Positions 28,701-37,979 of a stretch of DNA of 64,000 bases are shown piece by piece. Made by a program: the position numbers and the translations under genes. Positions within the stretch are counted from its first letter, which is position 1; every line of letters starts with the position of its first letter. The notes beneath the pieces are model-generated. The model was given only the letters and a program-made list of their open reading frames with translations. It ran no database searches and was not told the origin of the DNA. Source of the stretch: Labedella phragmitis (GTDB lineage Bacteria > Actinomycetota > Actinomycetes > Actinomycetales > Microbacteriaceae); assembly GCF_004078635.1 (NCBI RefSeq), contig NZ_RZNB01000004.1:248001-312000 (forward strand), read 5' to 3'.

Positions 28701-31629
28701 GGTTCGGCCGGGTGACGACGAGGTCCTCGACGGCGACGGGGTTGCGGGCCGCGTCGGCCCGTGTCGCGACGCCGATGCGGACGACGGCCGTCGATTGCGC
28801 TCCGAGGGCGTCGACGACCGTGTACTCGAAGGAGTCGGTCCCCGCGGCGTAGGCCCCCGCCTCGTAATCGAACCACGTCGGCCCGCTCGTGACGACGTTG
28901 CCGCTCTCCGGCGAGCTCGATTGTCCGACGAGTTGGACGGAGTCGCCGTCCGGGTCGATCCCGGACAACGGCACCTCGACGCGCACCGTCTCTCCGGCGA
29001 AGACGCGAGCGGTGACGGTGCGTGGCGCCGGCGGGGTGTTCGAGGCGCGGTCGATCTCCCGCACGCTGATCGCGACGTCGGCGTCCGCCCACTGCCCGTC
29101 GGGGCCGGACACGCGGTAGGTGATCGTGAAGTCGCCGGGGGTCGTCGGCGCGAGGTAGCGGACGACGTCGCCCGAGACGAACACGAGGCCAGCGTCGGCG
29201 GGGAGCCCCCTCGGAAGCTCGGCCGCGAGTGCGAGTTGACTGCCGTCGGGGTGCTCGTCGTTGTCGAGCACCGGGATGTCGACGACGTCGCCGACGCGCA
29301 CCGACACCGAATCGGCGGTCGCGATGGGGGGCTGTGGGCGCTCCGGCTCGGGGATCTCGATCACCGTGATCGTCCCCGTCGCCGCGGCGTACCCGTTGCT
29401 GATCGTGTACGGGAACGAGACGGGGGCGTCGAGCGGCCCGGTCAGGACGACGCGCACGGAGCGCTGGTCGAGCACCTCGACGCGGAGGCTCTCGGCGACG
29501 TCGTCCGTCTGCACGTCCGTGACGAGGAGCACTCCCCCTGCCGGGTCCTCGTCGGTCTCGAGGACGTCGACCGACGTCGGCGTGCCGGCGCGCACGAACA
29601 CGGTGTGCGGAGCCGGGATCGGCGCCTCGCCGACGGCCGGCGGGGTCGTCACCTGGATGCGGGCGACGCCCGCCGTGGTGCTCGTCCCGTCCGTGAGCGA
29701 GAAGTCGACGTAGTAGACACCGGCGGTCTCGCCCGTGAATCGGAACGTGCCGGCGTCGTAGTCCGGTACGATCCGCGCGTTCTCGCGCTCCGCCACCCCC
29801 GCGAGTCGGATGGCCCGCACCCCGCCGCGCGCATGCGCGAGCGGCGAGACGGTGATCTCCTGGCCGACGTGTGCGACCGCGGGGAACGGCTCGGAGATGA
29901 TCGGAACGTCGTCGCGTTCACGCACCGTGACCGAGAGGCGACCGGCGCCCTCCGCCGCGCCGTCGGACACGACGAGCGACACGTCGGAACGACCCGTCGT
30001 CTCCCCCGACGACGTGAACACGACCGTGCCGTCGGGCTTCGAGAGCGCGAGTTCGGGAGCCGACGCCGCTGCGGAGACGAGATAGAAGGGGTCGCCGTCC
30101 GGATCGAACCACGTCGTGAGCACGTTCGTCGTCGCCCGCGAACCCGCCGCGACGAGCGTCTTCGGTGCGCGCATCTGCGCGGGGGCCGTATTCTCGTCGG
30201 GCGCGCGCACCGTGAGCTCGACGTTCGCGCTCGCACTCCCGCCGCGTCCGTCGCTCACCGTGTAGCCGAACGAGAACGAGCCGGTCGCGTCGTCCGCGAG
30301 GGTGACCTGCAGGGCCTGACCGTCGGACACGATGTCGATGCGGCCCACGTCGTCGGGGAGGGACTCCACCTCGTCGACGATGAGGACGTCTCCGTTCGGG
30401 TCGTAGTCGTTGAGCAGAACGGGCAACGGCGACGTGCGACCGGGACGACCGCCGAACTCGTCATCGACAGCGACGGGGGGACTCGGGGTCGTCTCGTACT
30501 CCGGCGGGGCGTCTTCGTCGTTCTGCTCGACGTCCTGCCGGTCGTCCTCGTCGTCGAGGAGATCGCCCCAGTTGTCGATGAGGACGTCGCCGTCCTGGAC
30601 CGCCCACGAGCGACCCGTGCGGCCGTCGTTCAGGAGCACCCGACCGCGGTTCTCGCGGAACTGCGGAGCCGCTCCCTCCCGGAGGCCCTCGAGCGTCGCG
30701 GTCCGGACGTCGTCCCCGACGCACCGCTCGAGGAGCGTGCCGTCGTCCCACGCCGCGTACAGGCAGTCGCCGACGGCGACGGGGGCGACGGGTCGCCCGG
30801 TCGCCTCTCCCACCTCGCGCGTCTCTCCACCGTCGAGAGGGACCTCCACGAGACCCGTCGCCGTGCCGATGGCGACGGTCCTCCCGCCGTCGCTCGGCTG
30901 CTGGAGGACCGCCCCTGCCGCCCCGTCGATCGTCCGACGGGAACCGTCGACGTCGACGACGCCGCTTGCCACGTCGAGGAGCACGGTCGAGCCGCCGACC
31001 GCTGTGATGGCGATGTCCTCCCCCGCGAAGGCGTCGACCGCGGTCGTCTCGGCCACCTCGTCCTCCGTCGCGGCGTCGAGCGAGGACACCTCACCGAGGG
31101 ACGGCGAGTAGACGACGAGCCGGCCGGCGGGCGAGAGCGCCGAGACGGATCCCGCCCCGAGCGTGAGCGTGGGTTCGGTCGACGCGTCGAAGTCGCCGAG
31201 GCCGTCGAGGGGAACGAACCAGACGTCCCCGTCGGCGACGATCACGAGCCGCTCCCCCGCGAGACCGACCGTCTCCGTCCCGGGGGGCAGCGGCACGTCC
31301 TCGTCACGCGTCGCCGTCGCGACGTCGACGACCGAGACCGCGGACCGCGCTCGGTCGACGACCACGACGGTATCGCCTTGCTGGACCACATCGAGCTCGC
31401 TCGACTCCACGGGGAACGCGCTGTTCAGTTCGAGCACCTCGAGGTTGGCACGACCGATAGCGGCGTCCTGCCCGTTGACGACCCAGACGGCCGCGTCGTC
31501 GAGCTCGGTGTTCTGGGTGCGATAGCCCGTCGAGGTCACCGCGAGCGTTCCGAGCACGGCGACGATCGCCGTCGCCGCCGCTCCCGAGAGCACGCGGCGA
31601 CGGTGACGGCCGAGCCACGCGCGCACCAT
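25756..31629 (-). CDS. Giant single-pass surface protein with Ig-like and fibronectin type III repeats (module A)
   Basis: The 1957-residue protein has a basic cytoplasmic N-terminus and one signal-anchor helix (about residues 12-33), which puts the rest outside. Residues about 45-370 form repeated beta strands such as VADGDVWFVPLDGL, probably a beta-propeller. From about 385 to 1460 there are serial Ig/cadherin-like domains with the motif VLxNDxDPDG, for example PVLLNDYDPNGD and VLENDSDPDGGS. From about 1465 fibronectin type III domains follow (EPVTALSLRAVTDRSLTLGW), then a Cys-containing C-terminal segment. No sortase signal is seen, so it is held by the N-terminal helix. The ATG at 31629 shares its A with the kinase stop (TGATG). 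Likely an adhesin or wall-spanning fibre. The ligand is unknown. Confidence 0.88.
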   Translation of the reverse strand: MVRAWLGRHRRRVLSGAAATAIVAVLGTLAVTSTGYRTQNTELDDAAVWVVNGQDAAIGRANLEVLELNSAFPVESSELDVVQQGDTVVVVDRARSAVSVVDVATATRDEDVPLPPGTETVGLAGERLVIVADGDVWFVPLDGLGDFDASTEPTLTLGAGSVSALSPAGRLVVYSPSLGEVSSLDAATEDEVAETTAVDAFAGEDIAITAVGGSTVLLDVASGVVDVDGSRRTIDGAAGAVLQQPSDGGRTVAIGTATGLVEVPLDGGETREVGEATGRPVAPVAVGDCLYAAWDDGTLLERCVGDDVRTATLEGLREGAAPQFRENRGRVLLNDGRTGRSWAVQDGDVLIDNWGDLLDDEDDRQDVEQNDEDAPPEYETTPSPPVAVDDEFGGRPGRTSPLPVLLNDYDPNGDVLIVDEVESLPDDVGRIDIVSDGQALQVTLADDATGSFSFGYTVSDGRGGSASANVELTVRAPDENTAPAQMRAPKTLVAAGSRATTNVLTTWFDPDGDPFYLVSAAASAPELALSKPDGTVVFTSSGETTGRSDVSLVVSDGAAEGAGRLSVTVRERDDVPIISEPFPAVAHVGQEITVSPLAHARGGVRAIRLAGVAERENARIVPDYDAGTFRFTGETAGVYYVDFSLTDGTSTTAGVARIQVTTPPAVGEAPIPAPHTVFVRAGTPTSVDVLETDEDPAGGVLLVTDVQTDDVAESLRVEVLDQRSVRVVLTGPLDAPVSFPYTISNGYAAATGTITVIEIPEPERPQPPIATADSVSVRVGDVVDIPVLDNDEHPDGSQLALAAELPRGLPADAGLVFVSGDVVRYLAPTTPGDFTITYRVSGPDGQWADADVAISVREIDRASNTPPAPRTVTARVFAGETVRVEVPLSGIDPDGDSVQLVGQSSSPESGNVVTSGPTWFDYEAGAYAAGTDSFEYTVVDALGAQSTAVVRIGVATRADAARNPVAVEDLVVTRPNRTVTVPVLENDSDPDGGSLRIVSVEPADPGIAATITGDAVDVELPDVEGQFGFVYTIANERGGSSSNFITVVTDADAPPAVPVARDSVLTVEDVLDRETVTVDVRANVSYLDGPVSDLEVGVPERFGDVATVDERGAVVVEVGDSSRVVPFSVSNPDEEGVEGWAFVRVPGLEEALPQLRSDADAVTVRSGETVRIDLSDHVVAIGGRDVRLTDRAAVRAAHGNGDDLVVDDDTLEFTSADEYFGPASILFEVTDGESADDPDGRIATLVLPITVTPRDNQPPVFTGATLDVEPGETRTLDLAKLTTYPYPESIEELGYTVAAPLPEGIAAEIDGRSLDLTIASSAPVGSSGSVSIAVADSENAGTAGRIDVRVVPSTLPLASPAADGVPVSRGSTTTVDVLANDSATNPFPDTPLRVVAVRGMDGAGLPSGISISPSEDNRVLTVEVDDDAAIADVSLQYQVADATGDPSRFVWGGVRISVRDRPEPVTALSLRAVTDRSLTLGWTPGAFNNAPIESFTVTLTSVATGEVVSTTPCSSSVCAVGTPGNGRDNAVRVQVTATNAVGTSDPTALGTPAWSDLIPPAPTSLASTPLDSGLRVSWAKPADASGASPIVAYDVTVGSVTQTVTVGRDDPVGTRYVQSIRSETIPNGTPVAFAVQSRNDFTGAAPQWNRVSGSNTPAGAPTVSGSPSADADRSAGTQVTVSWAGLFSGNGAAVQRYYVALSSDGSLPSCRVDGVDQGAPQLRLADPDGEFVDAGVATSHTFTGLTPNVDYRAVVFAYNGQGCTGSPEVSATPLQRPGTPETTGWGALAPFSKGLYSYSVNDLRYASGGGALSTTVSYRATGNGVATEGVLDSSRMIVPRDRQYGYVLDVQFQVCEEFGAGRLCSDWSAPDATPGPVVSTRVTPQLDGLTMTFSDGHPIGGVPSTALEFSCDNFVAEAIPLDQVGSCENTPVTRGNIWVRVAVPGQPVYANQWKAAP

Positions 31630-33059
31630 CAGCCCGTCCCGTCGGGGAACTCGACGCACTTCTCGGCGCTCGGCTCCCCGAGGCGACCGGAGCGGCGGAC
31701 CGTCACGGTGATGCACTCCGACGCGCCGGGAGTGCCGTCGATGCGGAACTCGGAGGTGCGCTGGATGCTCTCCGAGCCGTCGGAGCTCGTGATGACGAAG
31801 TTGTCGCCCTCGAGGAGATCGTCGCTCGTCCACGAGAACACCGCGGTCTCGTCCTCGACCGTCGCCCCGATGTCGGTGATCACGGGGATCGCCGCATCGC
31901 CTCGACCGTTCGTGAGGAGCACCGTCGTGACGGCGGCCGCGAGCACGACGGCCGCAACCGCGATCGCCGCGACGATCGGACCGGTCCGTCGCGGCGCCGC
32001 GATCCGGCTGCCGGTGGTCGAGCGGCCATGCGTCGAGAGCGACTCGCGGACGACGGTACGCGCGTCCTCGACGGGGACGTCCGCCGGGGTCGCCTTGACC
32101 TTGCGCGGTCGGCGCCCCGGATCGACCTGTCGGATCGCGCTCGCGCGCGTACGATCGGCGGGGTCCGCGATCGGGGCCTGCGCCCACTCGTCGATCGCGA
32201 TGTCGGGCTGCGTCTGCGCGAGACCGAGCTCGGCCTCGACCATCTGGAGTTCGCGAGCGAACTCCAGTGCGCTCGATTGCCGGGCCTCCGGTCGACGCGA
32301 CATCGCGCGGCGGAGGACGAGCTCGAGCCGCTCGGGCACGTCGGGCCGCTCGATGGGCTGCAGTCTCCCCCGGGCGATGCGGGTCATGAGGTCGGCCGGG
32401 GTGTTCGCCCCGCCCGGGACCTCGAATGGGCTCCGGCCCGCGAGGAGCGAGTACACCGTCGCTCCGAGCGACCACACTTCGCTCGCGATGTCGCCGTTCG
32501 ACGCAGCGGAGAGCACCTCGGGAGCGGACCATGGAACCGACAGGCCCACCGATTGCTCGGGCGCGACGGACCCGATGACCGCCGCGATGCCGAAGTCGCT
32601 CAGGACGGGGTTGCCGTACACCGTGAGCAGGATGTTCGACGGCTTGATGTCGCGGTGCAAGACCCCCGTGCGGTGCGCGGACTCGACGGCTCCGGCGATC
32701 TTGATGCCGATGCGCAGCACGTCTGCGACGCTCATCCGCTCCGACCGGTAGCGCTCTCCCACGGACGACGGGCACATCTCCATGACGAGGTACGGCCGTC
32801 CGTCGGCCGCGACGCCCGACTGGTGGACCGTGAGGATCGCGGGGTGCATGCTGAGCTGCGCCATGAGGTCGGCTTCGGCCCGGAACACGTCGCGCGAGGC
32901 CTGGTCGACGTAGCCGCTCAGCATGACCTTGACGGCGACCTGGCGCTTCGGACTGTCCTGCTCGTAGAGGAAGACGTCGGCGAAGCCGCCGGAGCCGAGG
33001 ATGCTCGAGTAGGTGAAACCCGGAAGGACGGGGGGCGCGGACGGCAGGCGTGTATTCAC
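31629..33059 (-). CDS. Transmembrane Ser/Thr protein kinase (module A)
   Basis: The 476-residue kinase has the glycine loop LGSGGFADVF, catalytic Lys44 (VAVKV), HRDIKPSN with Asp137, DFG at 155-157 and the APE-like motif PWSAPEV, so it should be active. One membrane helix (about 360-382) precedes a 94-residue ectodomain with an FN3-like pattern and two cysteines (FSWT, then CITVTVRRSGR, then EKC). No PASTA repeats are seen. I prefer the GTG at 33059: it has GGAGG ten bases upstream and its N-terminus aligns with the module B kinase. An ATG at 33134 would add 25 residues. It sits between FHA genes and the giant gene. Confidence 0.9.
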   Translation of the reverse strand: MNTRLPSAPPVLPGFTYSSILGSGGFADVFLYEQDSPKRQVAVKVMLSGYVDQASRDVFRAEADLMAQLSMHPAILTVHQSGVAADGRPYLVMEMCPSSVGERYRSERMSVADVLRIGIKIAGAVESAHRTGVLHRDIKPSNILLTVYGNPVLSDFGIAAVIGSVAPEQSVGLSVPWSAPEVLSAASNGDIASEVWSLGATVYSLLAGRSPFEVPGGANTPADLMTRIARGRLQPIERPDVPERLELVLRRAMSRRPEARQSSALEFARELQMVEAELGLAQTQPDIAIDEWAQAPIADPADRTRASAIRQVDPGRRPRKVKATPADVPVEDARTVVRESLSTHGRSTTGSRIAAPRRTGPIVAAIAVAAVVLAAAVTTVLLTNGRGDAAIPVITDIGATVEDETAVFSWTSDDLLEGDNFVITSSDGSESIQRTSEFRIDGTPGASECITVTVRRSGRLGEPSAEKCVEFPDGTG

Positions 33060-33144
33060 GCGGGCGTCACCTCCGATCAGCGGGTTTCCCGCGCTGACGA
33101 CGACGCCGGTGTTCGGCAGCACGAGTGACCTCATCCTAGGCCGA

Positions 33145-34350
33145 TCAGACGGGTATTCTCTGCGGGTTCGGCACACCGCTCGGAGGCATGATCTCGAGCA
33201 CGACACCGTCGCCGATGTCGATGAACGTCCCGGGGATGACGGCGATCCCCTGGCCGGCCCGCAGCCGCTGCCATTCGCGACCCGGAAGGATCACGGAGGT
33301 GCCGTTCGTCGAGCGCAGATCCGTCACGACGACCGAGTCGCCCTGCTGTCGGAGCTCGAGGTGGGTCGAGGAGACGAGCTTCGTCGGAGACGCGACGGAG
33401 AAGAGCCGGACGGGCTCGTCGAGCGGGATCCGCGGCTGCTTCGGATTGCGACCGATGTAGTGGACGACATCGAGGGGGTATGGCTGGCCGTCACGGACAC
33501 GGAACGCGAAGGTCGTCTGGGTGCGCTGGTCGGGACGATCCGGCACGGCGGCCCTCAGGGTCGTGCGCTCATCCGGGGTCGGGGGAAGCGACGAGCGCAG
33601 CACCGTCCGACCGTCGTGCAGCACGGAGTCGGGGATCTCGCCGGCCTCGACGGGGATCGAGCCCGTCGCGACGGGGCTCTCCTGTGGGCGCGAGGGTGCC
33701 AGAGCCGCGCCGGTGGACGACTTGCCGGAGCCCCTCGGGGCGGCCGCGTGCGCTCCCGGGCGGCGGATCGTGAGGAGATCGTCGCGCCGCACGGTCCGAT
33801 CGACCTCGCCCGTGAGATCGGCTGGGCGCACGAGGCTGCCGTCGTCGACGGCGGGTCGGGGAGGGAGCAGTCGACCGGCTCCCCATGCGATGCGGTCCGC
33901 GACGATGATGCCGCCGGCGACGGGGAACTCCACGGAAGCGCCGATGCCGCCGCCGGCCCGCGTGACCGTGCTGATCGCGACGACGCCCTCGAGCTCGGAC
34001 CGCGCCCATGAGCGGTCCGCCGGCGGGGCGATGCGCGCCGACCCTCCCACCACGTCGACGTCGAGCATGCCCTCACCGTGGACGAGAGCGGACACGGCCG
34101 CCGTCTCGTCTCCCGCCGGGCGGACCGAGACGGCGACGAAGGACAAGATGCGGCCGTCCGCGAGCTTCTCGGGGATCGCGGCGATGATGTCGTCGAAGCG
34201 CGCCCCGGGCTGCGACACGACGGCCCACACGCCGTCCACGACGGGCTGGTCGACGGGGGTGAGCATGCCGACGACGGTCTCGGCGCCGACGAGGTACAAC
34301 CACGATGGCGCCGGAGTCTCGAGACTGTAGCGGAAACCCGGCGACGACAC
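33145..34350 (-). CDS. FHA domain protein with long N-terminal region (module A)
   Basis: The 401-residue protein begins (GTG start after AAAGGG) with an alpha/beta region of about 190 residues, MSSPGFRYSLETPAPSWLYL, that is similar in layout to the module B protein at 48178. A disordered linker follows, then a C-terminal FHA domain (about 300-395) with GRNPKQPR, SSTH and STNGTSV, the phosphothreonine-binding residues. FHA domains bind pThr peptides, so its natural partner is the kinase encoded next. There is no membrane helix. Confidence 0.88.
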   Translation of the reverse strand: MSSPGFRYSLETPAPSWLYLVGAETVVGMLTPVDQPVVDGVWAVVSQPGARFDDIIAAIPEKLADGRILSFVAVSVRPAGDETAAVSALVHGEGMLDVDVVGGSARIAPPADRSWARSELEGVVAISTVTRAGGGIGASVEFPVAGGIIVADRIAWGAGRLLPPRPAVDDGSLVRPADLTGEVDRTVRRDDLLTIRRPGAHAAAPRGSGKSSTGAALAPSRPQESPVATGSIPVEAGEIPDSVLHDGRTVLRSSLPPTPDERTTLRAAVPDRPDQRTQTTFAFRVRDGQPYPLDVVHYIGRNPKQPRIPLDEPVRLFSVASPTKLVSSTHLELRQQGDSVVVTDLRSTNGTSVILPGREWQRLRAGQGIAVIPGTFIDIGDGVVLEIMPPSGVPNPQRIPV

Positions 34351-34480
34351 TGGAACCCTTTCGCTCGCGAGCCTGACACTCCAGCCTAGACGCGCCCGAC
34401 GGAGCGCGGCAGACCACGGACGGGGGCCACGATGCGCCGTTCGAGGGGCCGCGGCGGATCACGGCCCGGGTGCCGAGCGG

Positions 34481-35422
34481 CTAGCGGCCGACGCGCTGGA
34501 CGACGACCCGCACGGCGCCGAGCAGGAGGCTGTGCCCGCTCGGGATCGGGGTCGGAGTCTCTGGCGCGCACGCGGTCTCGAAGCCGTCGTCGTCGACGAC
34601 GGCCGTGCCGTTCGTCGAGTGCAGATCGGTGACCCAGACGTGGCCGCGGTCCCACGTGACGAGCGCATGGGTCTTCGAGACGCTGCGCGCGACGTCGTGG
34701 ACCCGCACGAGCTCGGCCGACGGGCGCGCCGACTGGGCGACGGGGTCTCGGCCGAGCAGCACACCGCGGCCGATGACGGCGCTCGTGCCGTCGGGGAAGT
34801 GCAGCACCGGGCTCTCGATCGTGGTCGGGGCGGTCACGGGGACGTCAGCAGGAGGGTGGGGTGCGGCCTGTCCAGCTGCCTCCGGCGCCCGCACGGTGTC
34901 GACGGGCGCCGACGGAGCAACTGGTGCGACCGGCGGAGCCGACCCCTGCAGTGCAGCCGACGGCCCGCCCATCCCCGGCGGCAGCCCGATGAAGCCGGGA
35001 CGTGACGACCGATCAGGGGAGGTCGAGGAGGCAGGAGGAGCAGGAGGAGCAGGAGGAGCAGGAGGAGCAGGAGGAGCAGGAGGAGCAGGAGCAGCAGGAG
35101 CAGGAGCCGGAGAAGCACCAGGCGCCGGGGATGCGACCTGCGGAGCAGGCACAGCTTCAGCAGGAGCACTCGGTGGAACGGGAGGCAACGGTGGAACGGG
35201 AGGCAGCGCTGGAACGGGAGGCGCTTCCGGCCTCCCGGCCGAACCCGGGAGCGGCGGCCTCGGCGGCACCGGCAACCCGTTCCAGTACTGGGTGCCCGGC
35301 TGCTGAGCCTCCGGCTGCTGCGCCTCCGACTGCAGGCCACCCGACTCCTGGGCCTCCGACCGCCGCTGGGCGCCAGAGGTCTGCCGGGATTCGTCCGGCT
35401 CAGGAGCTTCCTGCTGCGACAC
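34481..35422 (-). CDS. Proline-rich FHA domain protein (module A)
   Basis: The 313-residue protein has a Gln/Glu-rich start, a long Pro/Ala tract (about residues 48-140) and a C-terminal FHA domain (about 220-305) with LLGRDP, SVSKTH and STNGTAV. All key phosphothreonine-binding residues are present. The GTG start at 35422 follows the strong site GGAGGGGAG and overlaps the end of the TgpA-like gene of module B by 23 bases. This physically ties the two modules into one transcript. It probably acts as a flexible adaptor for the kinase. Confidence 0.85.
   Translation of the reverse strand: MSQQEAPEPDESRQTSGAQRRSEAQESGGLQSEAQQPEAQQPGTQYWNGLPVPPRPPLPGSAGRPEAPPVPALPPVPPLPPVPPSAPAEAVPAPQVASPAPGASPAPAPAAPAPPAPPAPPAPPAPPAPPASSTSPDRSSRPGFIGLPPGMGGPSAALQGSAPPVAPVAPSAPVDTVRAPEAAGQAAPHPPADVPVTAPTTIESPVLHFPDGTSAVIGRGVLLGRDPVAQSARPSAELVRVHDVARSVSKTHALVTWDRGHVWVTDLHSTNGTAVVDDDGFETACAPETPTPIPSGHSLLLGAVRVVVQRVGR
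35032..35085 (-). repeat. Six tandem 9-bp repeats coding for Pro-Pro-Ala
   Basis: The unit CAGGAGGAG repeats six times without change inside the Pro-rich FHA gene and encodes PPA steps. It continues imperfectly to about 35105. The in-frame unit could vary in number by slippage, changing linker length only. Confidence 0.9.
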
Positions 35423-37979
35423 GGCGCTCGGCTCCCCTCCGTCGTCGTCCGTCGGTGACCGCTCGGCTCGAGCGGGAGCCGCCCGCGCGGCTGATGCGGA
35501 GGCGACTGCGCAGTCGCCGCCACCAGCCTACGCCGCGGCCCGCCGCCGCGACCTCGCGGCGCGCTCCCTGCCAGAGGACGTCGACGTCCCCGACGGGCGC
35601 TTCGCCTCCCGCGAAGACCGCCTCGTCGGCTCGTGCGGCGATGTCGCGGAGCGATCGCATGACGGCGGGGTCCGTCGCCGCGCCCTCGTGGTCTCTCGAG
35701 CGCCGGGACCGCTGCGCGGCGAAACTCGAGGCCGTGGCGATGCGCGTCTGGTTCGGCGGTACGGCGAAGCCGAGTTCGGCGTGTCCGTCGACGAGCTCGT
35801 CCCACGCACCGACGGCCCTCTCGTGCCCTTCCGCTGCTCGTCGACGTCGTCGCCGGCGCGCGGACTTGAGGAGCGCGATCACGAGCATCCAGAGACCCAG
35901 GATGAGGAGGGGCGTCGCGACGCCGATCGCCGTGTGGGCGATCCACGCGGGGAACACGAAGGCGTCGTCCTTCTCCTCGTCCTCGCCGTCGTCGGTGTCG
36001 ACGGACGTGAGCAGGTCCTCCTGCTTCTTCTCGACCCGCGGGGGCTGCCGGACCTGCGGCTGGGGTTCCGTCTGCGGCTTCGGGTTCTGGTCCTGCGGGA
36101 TCTCGGTCTCGTCGGGGGTCGGGTAGAACGGGATCCAGCCGACGCCCTCGAAGGGGACTTCGACCCACGCCGTGACGTCGCCTCCCATCACCTCGGTCGG
36201 CTGACCCTCGACGATGTTCTCGGGCGCGAAACCCATGACGACGCGAGCGGGGAATCCGAGCTGGCGAACCATGAGGGCCATCGCCGCGGCGAACTGCTCC
36301 TGGTCGCCGATCATCTGGTTGCGCGTGAAGAGCTCCTCGATGCGGTCGGCTCCGTGTCCCGCGCGCGACGGGACGCTGTCCGATGCGAGTCCGTGGCTGA
36401 GGAAACCGTTCGTGTGGAGGGCCGTCTCGATCGCACGGACCTGTTCGATGGGGGTCTGCGCGTCCGCGATGTACTCGGCCATCTTCGCCGTCACGACGTC
36501 GGGGCTGTCGACGATCGGGGGCATCGCGATCTGTGCGGGCTCTACGGATTGCAGCGCGTCGTCCGACGGGACCGCCTGCATCCCGCTCGTGAGTGTGTAT
36601 TCGTCACCCTCCGACAACCGCGACATGAGCACGGTCGTCGACGTCGCGGCGTTGAAGCGCACGCTCTCGGTCCGCTCGGTGTCCGCACCGGCGAGCTCGA
36701 GTCGTGATGGTGCGCCGACACCCGGGAGCCACACACCCGTGTACCCCTGCACCGTCACGTCGAGCGATCGCTCGTCGGCCCGAGTGAAGAGATCCGGCTC
36801 CGGGAACTCGCCGCCGACGAGTCGGAACGAGCCCGAACCGTTCGTCGCGACGTCGACCCCCGCGACGTCCCACAACCTGCCCGTGTACGTGTCCATCGTC
36901 GCGAGACGCAACTGATCGCCCGGGACGAGTCCGTCGACCGTGAACAGGATCGTCTCGTCGAGGTCGGCCGTGTAGTTGCGGAAGCCCGCGAGCGGGCTCG
37001 GATAGTCGACGGGGTCGAAAGGCGGCTGCACGACCTCGCGGAGGACGAAGCGCGACTCCGCGACGGGTGCCTCGACCGCGGCCGTCCCGACGGCGCCTGC
37101 GGCGACGGCTGCCGCCACGATGACGGCGGTGCCGACGAGCTTCCGCCGGGCCAGCGTGCTGCGGTCCTGCAGGCTCGCGTTGCGACCGAACGGGTTGCGC
37201 CAGCCGAGCCACACGAGCGCGACGACGGCGAACGCGGTTCCACGGACGGCGGCGAGGAACGGGTCGTCCGTCCCCAGCACGACCGTCACGATGTAGAGGA
37301 CGACGGGGGCGATGAGAAGGACCGAGACGCGGCCGAGCGAGCGACTGCCGCGCGGCACCCACCGCAGGGCGAGCACCGCGGTCACGAGTCCCGTGAGCCA
37401 CGCGCTCACGTACGGGAGGACGAGCAGGTAGTCGGGAGCCGCAGCCGGGGCCGAGAGCGTGAGGACGTCCCTCCAGCCGAACACGGCGCCGACGGCGAGC
37501 CCGCGCAACGAGCCGAGCGACGGCAGGACGCCGAGGATCGCCTGACCCGGGATCGCCGCGGGAGTCCCGAGGAGGAAGTAGAGGACGAGGGCCAGCAGCG
37601 CCGTGAGGATCGCCGAGAGCCCGAGGACACGGGAGAGCCAACCGGCGGCCACGCCGACGAGGAGTCCCACGACGGCGGCGACGAGGAACCAGCCACCCAC
37701 GAGCACGGGCGCGAAGCCGAGGAGGGCGATGGCGAGGAGGAGGGAGACGACGCCGAGGTCGATGAGGGAGCGGCGGTCGGCGCTCGCGGCGAGACCCGAG
37801 CGCGGGCCTCCCCACCCGCGGGACGATCGGGACGTCGCGCGGCGGGCGTCACGCCGCGCCCCGCGCCGCGTCGCGGTCGCGGTGTCGGCGAGGCCGTCGC
37901 GCAGGCCGGGCTCCGCGGCGCCCTGCGGGTTCGCGCCCTGCGGGTTCGAGCCCTGCCCGCTCATCCCCTGCCCGCTCAT
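35400..37979 (-). CDS. TgpA-like membrane protein with degenerate transglutaminase domain (module B)
   Basis: The 859-residue protein has a polar N-terminus with MSGQG and NPQGA repeats, about seven membrane helices (residues about 70-290), an extracytoplasmic transglutaminase-like core and a stalk. A second membrane helix (about 680-705) and a cytoplasmic DUF4129-like tail follow. All three catalytic positions are lost: GDQEQFA (Gln560 for Cys), DVTAW (Thr603 for His) and FYPTP (Tyr619 for Asp). Their spacing is the same as in the module A homologue (43 and 16 residues). It should therefore be a pseudoenzyme. The start overlaps the DUF58 stop (ATGA). Of several in-frame starts near the N-terminus I took the first. 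Confidence 0.88.
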   Translation of the reverse strand: MSGQGMSGQGSNPQGANPQGAAEPGLRDGLADTATATRRGARRDARRATSRSSRGWGGPRSGLAASADRRSLIDLGVVSLLLAIALLGFAPVLVGGWFLVAAVVGLLVGVAAGWLSRVLGLSAILTALLALVLYFLLGTPAAIPGQAILGVLPSLGSLRGLAVGAVFGWRDVLTLSAPAAAPDYLLVLPYVSAWLTGLVTAVLALRWVPRGSRSLGRVSVLLIAPVVLYIVTVVLGTDDPFLAAVRGTAFAVVALVWLGWRNPFGRNASLQDRSTLARRKLVGTAVIVAAAVAAGAVGTAAVEAPVAESRFVLREVVQPPFDPVDYPSPLAGFRNYTADLDETILFTVDGLVPGDQLRLATMDTYTGRLWDVAGVDVATNGSGSFRLVGGEFPEPDLFTRADERSLDVTVQGYTGVWLPGVGAPSRLELAGADTERTESVRFNAATSTTVLMSRLSEGDEYTLTSGMQAVPSDDALQSVEPAQIAMPPIVDSPDVVTAKMAEYIADAQTPIEQVRAIETALHTNGFLSHGLASDSVPSRAGHGADRIEELFTRNQMIGDQEQFAAAMALMVRQLGFPARVVMGFAPENIVEGQPTEVMGGDVTAWVEVPFEGVGWIPFYPTPDETEIPQDQNPKPQTEPQPQVRQPPRVEKKQEDLLTSVDTDDGEDEEKDDAFVFPAWIAHTAIGVATPLLILGLWMLVIALLKSARRRRRRRAAEGHERAVGAWDELVDGHAELGFAVPPNQTRIATASSFAAQRSRRSRDHEGAATDPAVMRSLRDIAARADEAVFAGGEAPVGDVDVLWQGARREVAAAGRGVGWWRRLRSRLRISRAGGSRSSRAVTDGRRRRGAERRVAAGSS

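Noticed and set aside
28036-32751. A plus-strand open frame of over 1500 codons opposite the module A giant gene and kinase
   Set aside because: It spans two real minus-strand genes with recognised domains, and its own product is low-complexity. It is an antisense shadow caused by high GC content.
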